Both the position numbers and the translations under genes were made by a program. From NCBI GenBank assembly GCA_040385245.1, contig JAZKHT010000017.1, positions 1 through 64,000 on the forward strand: 64,000 nucleotides of DNA, read 5' to 3'. Shown piece after piece: positions 24,453-33,826 of the stretch; the first letter of the stretch is position 1, and every line of letters begins with the position of its first letter. Under the pieces are notes generated by a model. The model was not told the origin of the DNA. It did not search any database and worked only from the letters and a program-made list of their open reading frames with translations. This stretch comes from JAZKHT01 sp040385245. GTDB lineage: Bacteria; Pseudomonadota; Alphaproteobacteria; Rhodobacterales; Rhodobacteraceae.

Positions 24453-26527
24453 GGCAACCGGGGCAGCACCGCCTGCCACGCCCCTGCCGCTGACCAGATG
24501 CGGTGTTGGGCATAGGTCGCAACCAGCACCAATCCGTCCGCAGTATCGTACACGGCCAGCGTGCCGGTCTTTTTCAGCGTGTCGGCGTCGATCACCCGGC
24601 AGCCGGACGGGACCATTTCTGCCGCTTCCGACAGGATCACCAGATCGGCAGTCGCACAGGCGTCGCCCACCAACGCAGGCCCGCCTTTGCCGCGCAGAAC
24701 CACCCCGCGCAAGCGGCCGATCTGAAACCGGCGTGCAGAGTCTGGCCCCGAAAACCCCGATCGCGCGGCGGCGCGCCCCTGATCGGCAAGGTCGCCGTCA
24801 TTTTCCAGCCAGCTTGTGGCGGCGAACCCCTCGCCCTTGGGCGCTGACAGGGCGCGCCCCTCTGGCCCCACCAAACCCACCAGCGCGCCGGGGCTGATCA
24901 ACAGAGCCGGGCGCGCGGTCTGCCCCCACAGCGCCAGCGCCACGGCGACGGGCAGAAACCCAGCCAGTCGCGCCCGGCCCGGCCACAGCACGACAAAGGC
25001 CATGCCCAGCGTGATCAGCAGCAGGACATGCGGCCCCGGTGCGGGAATGGCCGTCACCGCACCGTCGATCTGCGCCACCTGATGCGCGACAAACAGGATC
25101 CAGGCCGACCCCTGCGCCATCACCCACAGTGCCGGGGCGGCAAGGCCAAAGGGGGCCAGCAGCGCCGCCACCGCCCCCGCAGGCATCACCAACGCCCCCA
25201 TCACCGGCACCGTCAACAGATTGGCGACAAAGCCATAATCGGCAAAGCGGTTGAAATGCGCTGCCGCATAGGGTGCCGTCGCAATCCCGCCGATGGCGGA
25301 AGACAGCACCAGCGTCACCGTAGGCATCACCCAGCGCGGAGCCGATCCATGGGGCATCACCCGCGCCAGCGCATCAAACCCCGCGATCAGCGCCACAGTC
25401 GCGGCAAAGGACATCTGAAATCCCGGCTCTAACAGCGCCTCGGGCTGCCAGAGCAGCAGGATGATGCCCGCCAGGGCCACCGACCGCAGCGTCAGCGCCT
25501 TACGGTCCAGCAAGACCGCGCCCAGCATTACGCAGACCATCAGGAATGCACGTTCGGTCGCGACATTGGACCCCGACAGCATCAGGTAAAACAGCGCCAC
25601 CCCGAACGACACGGCGGCGGCCAGCTTTTTCGTGTTCACCCGCAGCGCCAATGCCGGCACCAGTGCCAGCCCATAGCGCAACAAGGCGAACACAAAGGCC
25701 ACCAGAAAGGCCATGTTCATGCCCGATATCGCCAGCAGATGCGCCAGACTGGAATCGCGCAAATCCGTCACCGCCTGTTGTGACAGGCCGGACCGGTCGC
25801 CCGTCATCACCCCCGCCGCAAAAGCCCCCGCATCCCCCGGCACGGCCCGCTGCATCGCGCCCGACAGCCAGGCGCGCAGCCGGTTGATACGCTGGGTTCC
25901 CGCCACAGGCTCTGCCCACAGCAGGACGGGCGAGCGGGTATAGCCCACAGCGCCCAGTTGATCAAAGAATGCCATGCGGCGGAAATCGAAACCGCCCGGC
26001 TCGACCGCGCCTTCGGGGGCGGACAGATGGGCGGTCATCAGCACCACCTGCCCCGGTTCCGGCGCCAGCCAGCGCTGTTCGCCGTGCAGCGACACCCGCA
26101 CCCGCACGGGGGTGCGTTCGGGCGAGGTGCGGTCCAGCACCACCCGGTCCAGCGTCAGGCGCACGGCGTCGGACTGGCTTTTGTCAATCTCGACGATCCG
26201 GCCCTGCACCGGACCGTAATAGCGAAAATCCAGCATGGGCGACGCAATCAGATGTGCCCGCACCCCCGCCGCCAGAAACCCCGCCGCCGCACAAAGCGCA
26301 AGAATGGCAAGGGCTTGGCACAGATCCGGCCCGCGCGCCCACAGCATCGACGACAGCGCCGCCATCAAGGCCGCAGCGACATAGGCCGCAAACCCCGGCT
26401 CGGATGCCAGCCCGAACCACACCCACACGCCCAGACCGATGCCCACGGGAACCCAAGGAAACAGCCGCCCCCGCGCCGCCTGCACCTGCGCCAGCGGCCA
26501 AAGGATCACCGCAAATCGGCCCGCCAC
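24449..26527 (-). CDS. comEC: ComEC/Rec2 family membrane protein
   Basis: A 692-residue polytopic protein related to the inner-membrane DNA channel of natural transformation. The N-terminal part has membrane segments and an OB-like DUF4131 region (YYGPVQGRIVEIDKS). The Competence core carries the hallmark HLLAISGMNMAFLV near residue 260 and several further helices. The C-terminal soluble part shows no metallo-beta-lactamase metal motif (HxHxDH), so it is the short alphaproteobacterial form. It is convergent with lexA and divergent from gltX across 75 bases. Whether the organism is transformable cannot be judged from this. Confidence 0.9.
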   Translation of the reverse strand: MAGRFAVILWPLAQVQAARGRLFPWVPVGIGLGVWVWFGLASEPGFAAYVAAALMAALSSMLWARGPDLCQALAILALCAAAGFLAAGVRAHLIASPMLDFRYYGPVQGRIVEIDKSQSDAVRLTLDRVVLDRTSPERTPVRVRVSLHGEQRWLAPEPGQVVLMTAHLSAPEGAVEPGGFDFRRMAFFDQLGAVGYTRSPVLLWAEPVAGTQRINRLRAWLSGAMQRAVPGDAGAFAAGVMTGDRSGLSQQAVTDLRDSSLAHLLAISGMNMAFLVAFVFALLRYGLALVPALALRVNTKKLAAAVSFGVALFYLMLSGSNVATERAFLMVCVMLGAVLLDRKALTLRSVALAGIILLLWQPEALLEPGFQMSFAATVALIAGFDALARVMPHGSAPRWVMPTVTLVLSSAIGGIATAPYAAAHFNRFADYGFVANLLTVPVMGALVMPAGAVAALLAPFGLAAPALWVMAQGSAWILFVAHQVAQIDGAVTAIPAPGPHVLLLITLGMAFVVLWPGRARLAGFLPVAVALALWGQTARPALLISPGALVGLVGPEGRALSAPKGEGFAATSWLENDGDLADQGRAAARSGFSGPDSARRFQIGRLRGVVLRGKGGPALVGDACATADLVILSEAAEMVPSGCRVIDADTLKKTGTLAVYDTADGLVLVATYAQHRIWSAAGAWQAVLPRLP

Positions 26528-26602
26528 CTTGTTTCCCGCCCCGCGATTGCCTAGACAGGCGCGATCCTAGTCCAGCATTGGTTTCCGAAAGGTTAATACC
26601 GG

Positions 26603-28009
26603 ATGAGCGCCCCAAAGCCCGTCGTGACCCGCTTTGCCCCGTCGCCCACGGGGTATCTGCACATCGGTGGCGGGCGCACGGCGCTGTTCAACTGGCTTTA
26701 TGCCCGGGGGCGCGGGGGCAAGTTCCTGCTGCGCATCGAAGACACCGACCGCGACCGCTCCACCCCCGAGGCGACGGCGGCCATCCTGCAAGGGTTGCGC
26801 TGGCTGGGCCTGGACTGGGACGGCGAGGCGGTCAGCCAATTCGCCCGAAAGGACCGCCACGCGCAGGTCGCGCACGAGATGCTGGATCTTGGCGCGGCCT
26901 ACAAATGCTTTTCCACCAACGAGGAGATCGCCGCCTTCCGCGCCGAGGCCGAGGCGCGCGGGTCCTATGCCCTGTTCCTGTCACCCTGGCGCGATGCCGA
27001 TCCGGCCACTTACCCCGAAGCGCCTTATGTCATCCGCATGAAGGCCCCGCGCGACGGCGAAACCGTGATCGAGGATGCCGTTCAGGGAATGGTAAGGTTT
27101 CGGAACGATCAATTGGATGACATGGTTGTGCTGCGGTCCGACGGCACGCCGACCTACATGCTGGCCGTCGTGGTTGATGATCATGACATGGGGGTAACGC
27201 ATGTGATCCGGGGTGATGACCATCTGAACAATGCCGCGCGGCAGACGATGGTCTATCAGGCGATGGGCTGGGATATCCCGGTCTGGGCGCATATCCCTCT
27301 GATCCACGGGCCGGATGGCAAGAAACTGTCGAAACGCCACGGGGCTACGGCGGTGGGCGACTATCAGGCACAGGGCTATCCGGCGGCGGGGATGCGCAAC
27401 TATCTGTCGCGCCTTGGTTGGTCGCATGGGGATGATGAATTCTTCACCAGCGAACAGGCGATGGAATGGTTTGATCTGTCGGGAATCGGGCGCTCGCCGG
27501 CACGGCTGGATTTCAAAAAACTGGAAAACATCTGCGGTCTGCACATTGCGGCGGGTGACGATGCCGCACTGCTGCATGAAATCGAGGGATATCTGGTCGC
27601 AGCGGGCCGCCCTGCCCTGACCGAGCCCCAGCGCGACCTGCTGTCGCGGGCGATGTATTGCGTCAAGGACCGGGCCAAGACATTTCCCGAACTGCTTGAA
27701 AAGGCTCAATTTGCGCTGACATCCCGGCCCATCGTCCCGGATGAGGCATCGGCAAAGGCGCTTGACACGGTATCCCGTGGTATACTGAAAACGTTGACGC
27801 CGCAGCTGCAAACTGTTAGCTGGACAAAAGCGGCGCTGGAGCCGATCCTGACCGAAATCGCCACTGCCCATGGCATCGGTTTCGGCAAGCTTGCAGCCCC
27901 GATACGCACCGCCCTTGCCGGGCGAAGCGCCACGCCAAGTGTCTTTGACATGATGCTGGTCATCGGTCGGGACGAGACGATCGCGCGGCTGGAGGATGCT
28001 GCGGGCTGA
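26603..28009 (+). CDS. gltX: Glutamate--tRNA ligase
   Basis: A 468-residue class I aminoacyl-tRNA synthetase. The HIGH-type signature is PSPTGYLHIGGGRTALFNW (residues about 11-29) and the KMSKS-type loop is KKLSKRHG (about residue 240). The rest of the catalytic domain and the anticodon-binding helical domain are complete. Alphaproteobacteria often carry two GluRS paralogues, one of which serves tRNA-Gln as well; gatB in this window shows that the indirect Gln-tRNA pathway operates. I cannot say from sequence alone which paralogue this is. gltA follows after a short hairpin. Confidence 0.96.
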   Translation: MSAPKPVVTRFAPSPTGYLHIGGGRTALFNWLYARGRGGKFLLRIEDTDRDRSTPEATAAILQGLRWLGLDWDGEAVSQFARKDRHAQVAHEMLDLGAAYKCFSTNEEIAAFRAEAEARGSYALFLSPWRDADPATYPEAPYVIRMKAPRDGETVIEDAVQGMVRFRNDQLDDMVVLRSDGTPTYMLAVVVDDHDMGVTHVIRGDDHLNNAARQTMVYQAMGWDIPVWAHIPLIHGPDGKKLSKRHGATAVGDYQAQGYPAAGMRNYLSRLGWSHGDDEFFTSEQAMEWFDLSGIGRSPARLDFKKLENICGLHIAAGDDAALLHEIEGYLVAAGRPALTEPQRDLLSRAMYCVKDRAKTFPELLEKAQFALTSRPIVPDEASAKALDTVSRGILKTLTPQLQTVSWTKAALEPILTEIATAHGIGFGKLAAPIRTALAGRSATPSVFDMMLVIGRDETIARLEDAAG

Positions 28010-28041
28010 CGCCCCACCGCCCCGGTCGACCCATTCCGCAA

Positions 28042-28060
28042 GGTTCCGGCTGCCGGAACC
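28042..28060 (+). repeat. Perfect inverted repeat between gltX and gltA
   Basis: GGTTCCGG and CCGGAACC flank a three-base loop (CTG), 24 bases before the gltA start. There is no T-run, so it may be an operator or an mRNA processing/attenuation hairpin rather than a terminator. Confidence 0.45.
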
Positions 28061-28083
28061 CCGCGCACAACGAGGGACGAGAG

Positions 28084-29379
28084 ATGGCCGAAACGAAGAA
28101 GACCGCGACCCTGACGCTGGATGGCAAGTCGTACGATTTGCCGATCCATGCGCCCACCCTCGGCCCGTCGGTGCTGGATATCCGCAAGCTCTATGCCGAA
28201 GCAGATGTGTTCACCTTCGATCCCGGCTTCACCTCGACCGCTGCCTGCGAAAGTGCCATCACCTATATCGACGGCGAAGTGGGCGAACTGCTGCATCGCG
28301 GCTATCCGATCGAGCAACTGGCCGAGCAGTCCCATTACCTTGAGGTGTGCTATCTGCTGCTATACGGCGATCTGCCCACCGCCGCGCAGTTGGCCGATTT
28401 CGAAGGCCGCGTGACCCGGCACACCATGGTGCATGAACAGATGCACTATTTCTTCCGCGGGTTCCGCCGCGACAGCCACCCAATGGCCACGATGGTGGGC
28501 GTTGTGGGCGCGATGTCGGCGTTCTACCACGACAGCCTTGACATCAACGATCCCTGGCAGCGCGAAGTGGCCGCGATCCGCATGATCGCCAAACTGCCGA
28601 CGATTGCGGCGATGGCCTACAAATACTCCATCGGTCAGCCGTTCGTGTACCCGAAAAACAGCCTCGATTATGCGGGCAACTTCCTGCACATGTGTTTCTC
28701 GGTCCCGGCCGAGGAGTATGTCGTGAACCCGGTGCTGGCCAAGGCGCTCGACCGGATCATGATGCTGCACGCCGACCACGAACAAAACGCGTCGACCAGT
28801 ACGGTGCGTCTGGCCGGATCTTCGGGCGCGAACCCCTTTGCCTGCGTCGCCGCCGGCATCGCCTGCCTGTGGGGCCCCGCACATGGCGGCGCCAATCAGG
28901 CCTGTCTTGAGATGCTGCGCGAAATCGGCACCGTGGATCGTATCCCGGAATACATCCGCAAGGCGAAAGACAAGGACGATCCGTTCCGCCTGATGGGCTT
29001 TGGCCACCGCGTCTACAAGAACTTTGACCCGCGCGCCAAGGTGATGAAGGAATCCGCGGACGAGGTGTTGGGCCTGCTTGGCATTCACAACAACCCCACC
29101 CTGCAAGTCGCCATGGAGCTGGAGCGGATCGCACTTGAGGACGAATATTTCGTCAGCAAGAAGCTGTATCCCAACGTCGATTTCTATTCCGGCATCATTC
29201 TGGATGCGATGGGATTCCCGACGTCGATGTTCACACCGATCTTTGCGCTGTCGCGGACCGTGGGCTGGATCAGCCAGTGGAAAGAGATGATCGGCGAAAA
29301 GAACCAAAAGATCGGTCGCCCGCGCCAGTTGTACATCGGGGAAACCCGCCGCGATTACCGCGACATCCGCCACCGGTGA
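28084..29379 (+). CDS. gltA: Citrate synthase
   Basis: A 431-residue type II (hexameric, NADH-sensitive type) citrate synthase condensing acetyl-CoA and oxaloacetate. Catalytic residues are in GPAHGGANQA (His about 264), MGFGHRVYKN (His about 305) and PNVDFYSG (Asp about 363). The N-terminal beta-rich domain TLTLDGKSYDLP is the one of Gram-negative enzymes. The start at 28084 follows GAGGGACGAGAG. A strong terminator follows. Confidence 0.97.
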   Translation: MAETKKTATLTLDGKSYDLPIHAPTLGPSVLDIRKLYAEADVFTFDPGFTSTAACESAITYIDGEVGELLHRGYPIEQLAEQSHYLEVCYLLLYGDLPTAAQLADFEGRVTRHTMVHEQMHYFFRGFRRDSHPMATMVGVVGAMSAFYHDSLDINDPWQREVAAIRMIAKLPTIAAMAYKYSIGQPFVYPKNSLDYAGNFLHMCFSVPAEEYVVNPVLAKALDRIMMLHADHEQNASTSTVRLAGSSGANPFACVAAGIACLWGPAHGGANQACLEMLREIGTVDRIPEYIRKAKDKDDPFRLMGFGHRVYKNFDPRAKVMKESADEVLGLLGIHNNPTLQVAMELERIALEDEYFVSKKLYPNVDFYSGIILDAMGFPTSMFTPIFALSRTVGWISQWKEMIGEKNQKIGRPRQLYIGETRRDYRDIRHR

Positions 29380-29400
29380 TCGCAGACCGCGGCACAGAAA

Positions 29401-29427
29401 GGGCGGCCCCTCGGGGCCGCCCTTTTT
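29401..29427 (+). terminator. Rho-independent terminator of gltA
   Basis: GGGCGGCCCC (29401-29410) pairs with GGGGCCGCCC (29413-29422), followed by TTTTT. On the other strand the stem is followed by TTT, so it probably also stops the convergent amidase transcript. Confidence 0.92.
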
Positions 29428-29431
29428 CATG

Positions 29432-30304
29432 TCAGTGCGACCCGTCCAGCGTGGCGAGCGCACCGTAAAGATCGGTCCGCCGGTCGCGGAATATCCCCCA
29501 ACTGGCGCGCAGATCGGCCATCTTGTCCATGTCGAGCGTGGCGCACAACACCTGCGACTGGTCACGGCTGGCGCGGTCCAAAATCTGGCCGGTGTGATCG
29601 GTGATGAAGCTGGACCCGTAGAACGTGACCTCTTGCCCGTCGGGGGCCACTTCGGTGCCGATGCGGTTTGACGCGACCACCGGCATGATATTGGCCGCCG
29701 CATGGCCGCGCATCACGGTTTCCCAATGCGGCTGGCTGTCATAGCCGGGGCTGGGCGGTTCCGACCCGATGGCCGTGGGGAAGAGCAAGACCTCGGCCCC
29801 TTGCAGGGCCATCGCGCGCGCACATTCGGGAAACCACTGGTCCCAACAGATGCCAACCCCGATGCGGCCCTGCGCGGTATCCCAGACACGAAAGCCGGTA
29901 TCGCCGGGGGAAAAGTAATATTTCTCTTCGTATCCGGGGCCTTGCGGGATGTGGCTTTTGCGGTAGCGGCCCAGGACGCGCCCATCCGCATCGATCATTG
30001 CCAGACTGTTGAAATGCGCCTGCCCCGCCTTTTCAAAAAATGACAGCGGCAGCACCACCCCCAATTCGCGCGCAAGGTCGGCAAAGCGGGCGATCAGCGG
30101 GTGCCCCTCCATCGGCAGGGCGAGCGCGAAATATTCGGACCGCTCGGTGATGCAGAAATAGGGGGCGGCGAACAATTCCTGGATCAGGATCACCTGCGCG
30201 CCCTTGGCTGCGGCCTGACGCACCAGCGCCTCGGCCCGGTCGGCATTCGCGGGAAGATCCCAGGTGCAGGCAAACTGTGTGGCGGCGACGGTCAATTGGC
30301 GCAT
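29432..30304 (-). CDS. aguB: N-carbamoylputrescine amidase (nitrilase superfamily)
   Basis: A 290-residue carbon-nitrogen hydrolase. The Glu-Lys-Cys triad is E43 (IQELFAAPYF), K116 (YRKSHIPQG) and C153 (GICWDQWFPE). The segments YEEKYYFSPGDTGF and the C-terminal DQILDRASRD-like region are typical of carbamoylputrescine amidases, which release putrescine, CO2 and ammonia. Its usual partner, agmatine deiminase (AguA), is not adjacent; an agmatinase-like gene is 27 kb away. The start at 30304 begins MRQLTVAATQF. Cytoplasmic. Confidence 0.88.
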   Translation of the reverse strand: MRQLTVAATQFACTWDLPANADRAEALVRQAAAKGAQVILIQELFAAPYFCITERSEYFALALPMEGHPLIARFADLARELGVVLPLSFFEKAGQAHFNSLAMIDADGRVLGRYRKSHIPQGPGYEEKYYFSPGDTGFRVWDTAQGRIGVGICWDQWFPECARAMALQGAEVLLFPTAIGSEPPSPGYDSQPHWETVMRGHAAANIMPVVASNRIGTEVAPDGQEVTFYGSSFITDHTGQILDRASRDQSQVLCATLDMDKMADLRASWGIFRDRRTDLYGALATLDGSH

Positions 30305-30320
30305 GTCATGTCCTGTGGCT

Positions 30321-30386
30321 GGCCGCCGGGGGTTTTGCACCCCCGGACCCCCGCAGGATATTTGGGCAGAGAGGAAGGGGAAAGGT
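30321..30386 (-). repeat. AAATATCC 3'-end element, copy 3, with GGGGGT hairpin
   Basis: On the minus strand, after the DUF2235 stop, CCTTCCTCTCTGCCC leads into AAATATCC (30363-30356), then TGCGGGGGTCC and a hairpin CCGGGGG-loop-CCCCCGG. The same module in the other orientation is at 47311-47361. Confidence 0.65.
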
Positions 30387-31550
30387 CTATCTGGGGCTGA
30401 GCTTGCCGCCAAAGGGCCAGCGGCGCGGCTCTGACGCGGTGGCGGTAGGGTGCAGTTGTTCCGATGGATCGGTGCCGACAAAACGGCGCTTGCGGATCAG
30501 GAAAATCCGCCCCCACCCGCGTGACGGGCCGACCATCGGGGCCAAGGGATCGCAGGGAAATCGGTTGCGCCAATCGTCAGGCAGGGCAAGGCCGCAGCGT
30601 TCGGCCCGGTCCAGCATCCAGACCAGCGGGATATTGGCCAAGGGGCGCGCGGCATCAAACCCGCCCAACTGCCCGCCCACATCGCCATGCGCGCCGCGAA
30701 ACCAGACTTGTTCGATGCTGCCTTCCCACCCCGGCGGACAGTCCCACATGACCGGTTCAAAGGCCGCGCGGGTTTCGTGCAAGGCCAGCGCGTGAAAGCC
30801 GTGCCGGATCGACGACCCAAGATGGTGATTGTGAAACGCGTGGTTGCGGTCGGTCAGCATCCACAACAGAGGCAGGCGCATCCCCAGCGCCTTGACCGTG
30901 TCCCAGACCCCGACCATCTGAACCGGCGCTTCCAGATGGCAGAAGGCGCGGGCAAAGGCGCGGGCGGCGGGCGTGTCGGGGTTCGTCTGATAGTGGCGAT
31001 AGGCCAGCGTCACGTTGCGTTCGGTCGCCTGATCGTGGCGCAGCAGGCCGACGCGGTCGATCACGCCGGCAAGCGAGCGCACCGCATAGGCCCCGCGCGA
31101 ATAGCCGAACAGAAAGATGCGGTCGCCTTCGCGGTAGTGGCTGGCCAGAAAGCCATAGGCGCGGCGGATCTGTCGGTTGATGCCCTTTCCCTGTGCGATG
31201 TCATGGATATAGCGCCACCCCATCCATTGTATCCCCGGTTCATAGTAGACCGTCCGGTGCACACGGGGGCCGCCTTCCTGCAACAGGCGGAACAAAAGAC
31301 CGGCGTTGGTTTCGCGCCCCGCCTCGATCGATGAAAGGGTGCCGTCAAGGATGATGACATGGTCGACCTGTCCGCGTCGCCGTCCCGGTTCAGGCGGGGC
31401 GGCGGGTTCGGTCTCCGCAACCGGGGGGCGGCGGAACCAGCGGCTTATGCGGTCAATCAGTGCCAGGGTCAGCCTCTTGCAGCCAGTGCCAGATGCGGGC
31501 GGGGGTAAAGGGCATGTCGACCGATGTAACGCCCCGGACCGCCAGCGCAT
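30387..31550 (-). CDS. DUF2235 domain-containing alpha/beta hydrolase-like protein
   Basis: A protein of about 387 residues with the DUF2235 domain. The hallmark pieces are VIILDGTLSS near the domain start and the nucleophile elbow GYSRGAYAVRSLAG (GxSxG). WFRGAHGDVGG follows, with further conserved His/Asp. Relatives include type VI secretion phospholipases (Tle1), but most chromosomal single copies are uncharacterised; no secretion genes are near. The start is unclear. The reading frame has no ATG, GTG or TTG between the CoxL-like stop and the domain, so the ATG at 31550, overlapping that gene by 98 bases, is used here. Translation from a non-standard codon nearer 31470 is possible. Confidence 0.75.
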   Translation of the reverse strand: MRWRSGALHRSTCPLPPPASGTGCKRLTLALIDRISRWFRRPPVAETEPAAPPEPGRRRGQVDHVIILDGTLSSIEAGRETNAGLLFRLLQEGGPRVHRTVYYEPGIQWMGWRYIHDIAQGKGINRQIRRAYGFLASHYREGDRIFLFGYSRGAYAVRSLAGVIDRVGLLRHDQATERNVTLAYRHYQTNPDTPAARAFARAFCHLEAPVQMVGVWDTVKALGMRLPLLWMLTDRNHAFHNHHLGSSIRHGFHALALHETRAAFEPVMWDCPPGWEGSIEQVWFRGAHGDVGGQLGGFDAARPLANIPLVWMLDRAERCGLALPDDWRNRFPCDPLAPMVGPSRGWGRIFLIRKRRFVGTDPSEQLHPTATASEPRRWPFGGKLSPR

Positions 31551-33738
31551 CGCGCACCGCATTCGAAATCGCCCCCAGCGCGCCGACGGTTCCCGCCTCG
31601 CCACAGCCTTTCATGCCAAAGGGGTTGCTGGCGGTTGGTACGGGGACAGAGGCAAAGCCGAACATCGGCAGATCGGTGCTGCGCGGCATGGCGTAATCCA
31701 TGAAGCTGGCGGTCAAGAGCTGCCCCTGATCGTCGTAGCCGGCGGTTTCGGTGACGGCCTGACCAAACCCCTGAGCGATGCCGCCATGCACCTGCCCCAG
31801 TACCAGTTCCGGCGCGATCAGCGTGCCGAAATCATCCGCGACGGTGTAGCGGTCCATCGTCAGCGCGCCGGTTTCTGGATCAATCTCAACCTCGGCGATA
31901 TGGGCACCGTTGGGAAAGGACCGCGCGGGCAGCGTGATGGTGGCGCTTTGGTCGCACAGATCGGCGCGGCCTTTTGAGCGGGCCAGATCGGCTGCCTCGG
32001 CCAGTGTCAGGCGCAGGTTGCTGTCTTTCGCGCCAAAGCTGTGGTCGTCGAAGGAAACGCCTGCAAGGTCAAGCTCTGCCTCAAGAAACCCGATAAACGC
32101 GGCAACCGTCTGCTGCACCGCCGCGCGCATGGCCGTGCCCTGCACCGTCACGGACCGAGACCCGCCGGTGCCGCCGCCTTTGGCGATACGGTCGCTGTCG
32201 CCCTGTACGATGCGGATCATCCCTTCGTCGATCCCGGTCATCTGCGCGGTCATGCGGGCATAGACGGTTTCATGCCCCTGCCCGTTCGATTGGGTGCCGA
32301 CATAGACCGTGGCCCCGCCGTCCGCATCTAACGTCAGACGCGCGGTTTCATTGGCATCGCCAAGGATCGATTCGATATAGGTCGCAAGGCCCATACCCCG
32401 CAACAGGCCACGTTCGGCACTGGCGCGACGGCGCGCGGCAAAGCCTGCCACATCGGCATCGGCCAGCGCGCGATCCAGCACCCTGTCGAAATCACCGACG
32501 TCGATCACCGACCCCGTGGCGCTGCGATAGGGAAAGTTGCGGATGAAATTCCGGCGGCGCAGATCGGCGGGGTCAACCTTCAGGTCACGCGCGGCCTGAT
32601 CCATGATGCGTTCGATGGTCAGAATAGCCTCGGGCCGGCCGGCACCGCGATAGGCATCGACCGGCACCGTGTTGGTGTACACCCCTTCGGCATGCAGGTG
32701 GGCTGCCGCAATGTCATAAACGCCTGTCAACACCTTGGAAAACAACTCTGACTGGATGGCCTGCGCGAATTGGGAATTGTAGGCCCCAAGGTTTGACACA
32801 AGATTGACGCGATAGCCGGTGATCCGCAGATCGGCGTCAAAGCCCAGTTCGGCCACCGCCACCAGATCGCGGCCCGCGTTGTCGGTCAGCATCGCCTCGG
32901 TCCGTTCGGACATCCAGCGCACCGGGCGGCCCAGCATCCGGGCCGCTTGGGCGATGACCACATATTCCGGGTAGGCCATGCCCTTCATGCCGAAGCCGCC
33001 GCCCACATCGGGGTTGGTCACCCGCACCGCATCGCGCGGCAGGCGCAGCATCCGGGCCAGTTCATTCTTCTGCCCCCAGACGCCTTGCCCGTTCACGCAC
33101 AGATGCAGGCGCTGCCCGTCCCATTCGGCGAAGGCCCCGCGCGGTTCCAGCGAGTTGACGATGATCCGGTTGTGCACCACGGGCAGGCGCACCACATGGG
33201 CCGACGCGGCAAAGGCCGTATCGACGCGGGCGGCGTCGCCGATATCCCAGACAAAGGCGCGGTTGGCGGGCGCCTCGGGGTGGATTGCGGGGCCGTTGAA
33301 ATCCAGCGTCAGGGCCACCGGCAGATCGGCGGTGTCCATGTCGATCACCTCGATCGCGTCGCGTGCGGCGGCGATGCTATCGGCAATGATGACGGCAATC
33401 GCCTCGCCCACATGGCGCACACGACCCCGCGCCAGCACCGGGCGTTCGGGACCCGCGCCGCGCGTGCCGTCAGGCTGACGCACCTGTTCGCCCACCATGC
33501 CCAGAATGACACCCGCCCCTTCAAGATCCGACGCCGTCAGCACCAGATGCACGCCGGGGGCGGCACGGGCGGCGGTCAGGTCCAGCCGGGTGATATCGGC
33601 ATGGGCCATGTCGGCGCGAAAGAACACCGCGAAGAGCGCGTCCTTTGGCGTGATGTCATCGACATACTGCCCTGCCCCGGTCAGAAACCGCTGATCTTCG
33701 CGCCTGCGCGGGGGCTGTGCCGAACCGAACTTTGCCAT
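31453..33738 (-). CDS. Form II CoxL-like molybdopterin-binding oxidoreductase subunit
   Basis: A 761-residue large subunit of the xanthine oxidase family. It starts with an a/b hammerhead domain (RREDQRFLTGAGQYVDDI) and continues with the molybdopterin domains. NPDVGGGFGMKGMAYPE and, near residue 361, AYRGAGRPEA are visible. The AYRGAGR loop marks form II (CODH-like of uncertain substrate); true CO dehydrogenases carry a cysteine-containing loop. GGTGGSRSVTVQG and GMKGCGEAGTVGAL complete the cofactor site. No FAD (CoxM) or 2Fe-2S (CoxS) subunit is adjacent, which is unusual. DUF2235 overlaps its 3' end. Confidence 0.88.
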   Translation of the reverse strand: MAKFGSAQPPRRREDQRFLTGAGQYVDDITPKDALFAVFFRADMAHADITRLDLTAARAAPGVHLVLTASDLEGAGVILGMVGEQVRQPDGTRGAGPERPVLARGRVRHVGEAIAVIIADSIAAARDAIEVIDMDTADLPVALTLDFNGPAIHPEAPANRAFVWDIGDAARVDTAFAASAHVVRLPVVHNRIIVNSLEPRGAFAEWDGQRLHLCVNGQGVWGQKNELARMLRLPRDAVRVTNPDVGGGFGMKGMAYPEYVVIAQAARMLGRPVRWMSERTEAMLTDNAGRDLVAVAELGFDADLRITGYRVNLVSNLGAYNSQFAQAIQSELFSKVLTGVYDIAAAHLHAEGVYTNTVPVDAYRGAGRPEAILTIERIMDQAARDLKVDPADLRRRNFIRNFPYRSATGSVIDVGDFDRVLDRALADADVAGFAARRRASAERGLLRGMGLATYIESILGDANETARLTLDADGGATVYVGTQSNGQGHETVYARMTAQMTGIDEGMIRIVQGDSDRIAKGGGTGGSRSVTVQGTAMRAAVQQTVAAFIGFLEAELDLAGVSFDDHSFGAKDSNLRLTLAEAADLARSKGRADLCDQSATITLPARSFPNGAHIAEVEIDPETGALTMDRYTVADDFGTLIAPELVLGQVHGGIAQGFGQAVTETAGYDDQGQLLTASFMDYAMPRSTDLPMFGFASVPVPTASNPFGMKGCGEAGTVGALGAISNAVRDALAVRGVTSVDMPFTPARIWHWLQEADPGTD

Positions 33739-33772
33739 CGTCTATCCCCTTGTCACCTTGGGGAAAACGAAG

Positions 33773-33804
33773 CACCCCCGGCGGGATTTGTCCAGCCGGG
33801 GGTG
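33773..33804 (-). terminator. Stem-loop after the decarboxylase gene
   Basis: CACCCCCGGC (33773-33782) pairs perfectly with GCCGGGGGTG (33795-33804) over a 12-base loop. On the minus strand it is followed by CTTCGTTTTCC, so it can terminate the decarboxylase transcript before the CoxL-like gene. Confidence 0.65.
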
Positions 33805-33826
33805 CGGATTTCGTCACGCTTTGTGA

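Noticed and set aside
28360..29703. Long minus-strand frame opposite citrate synthase
   Set aside because: Overlaps gltA fully and the amidase partly in another frame; composition is typical of an antisense shadow.
30387..31550. Type VI secretion phospholipase effector
   Set aside because: DUF2235 is shared with Tle1 effectors, but no VgrG, immunity protein or secretion genes are adjacent.
31453..33738. Genuine aerobic CO dehydrogenase
   Set aside because: The active loop is AYRGAGR (form II), and the medium and small subunit genes are missing.
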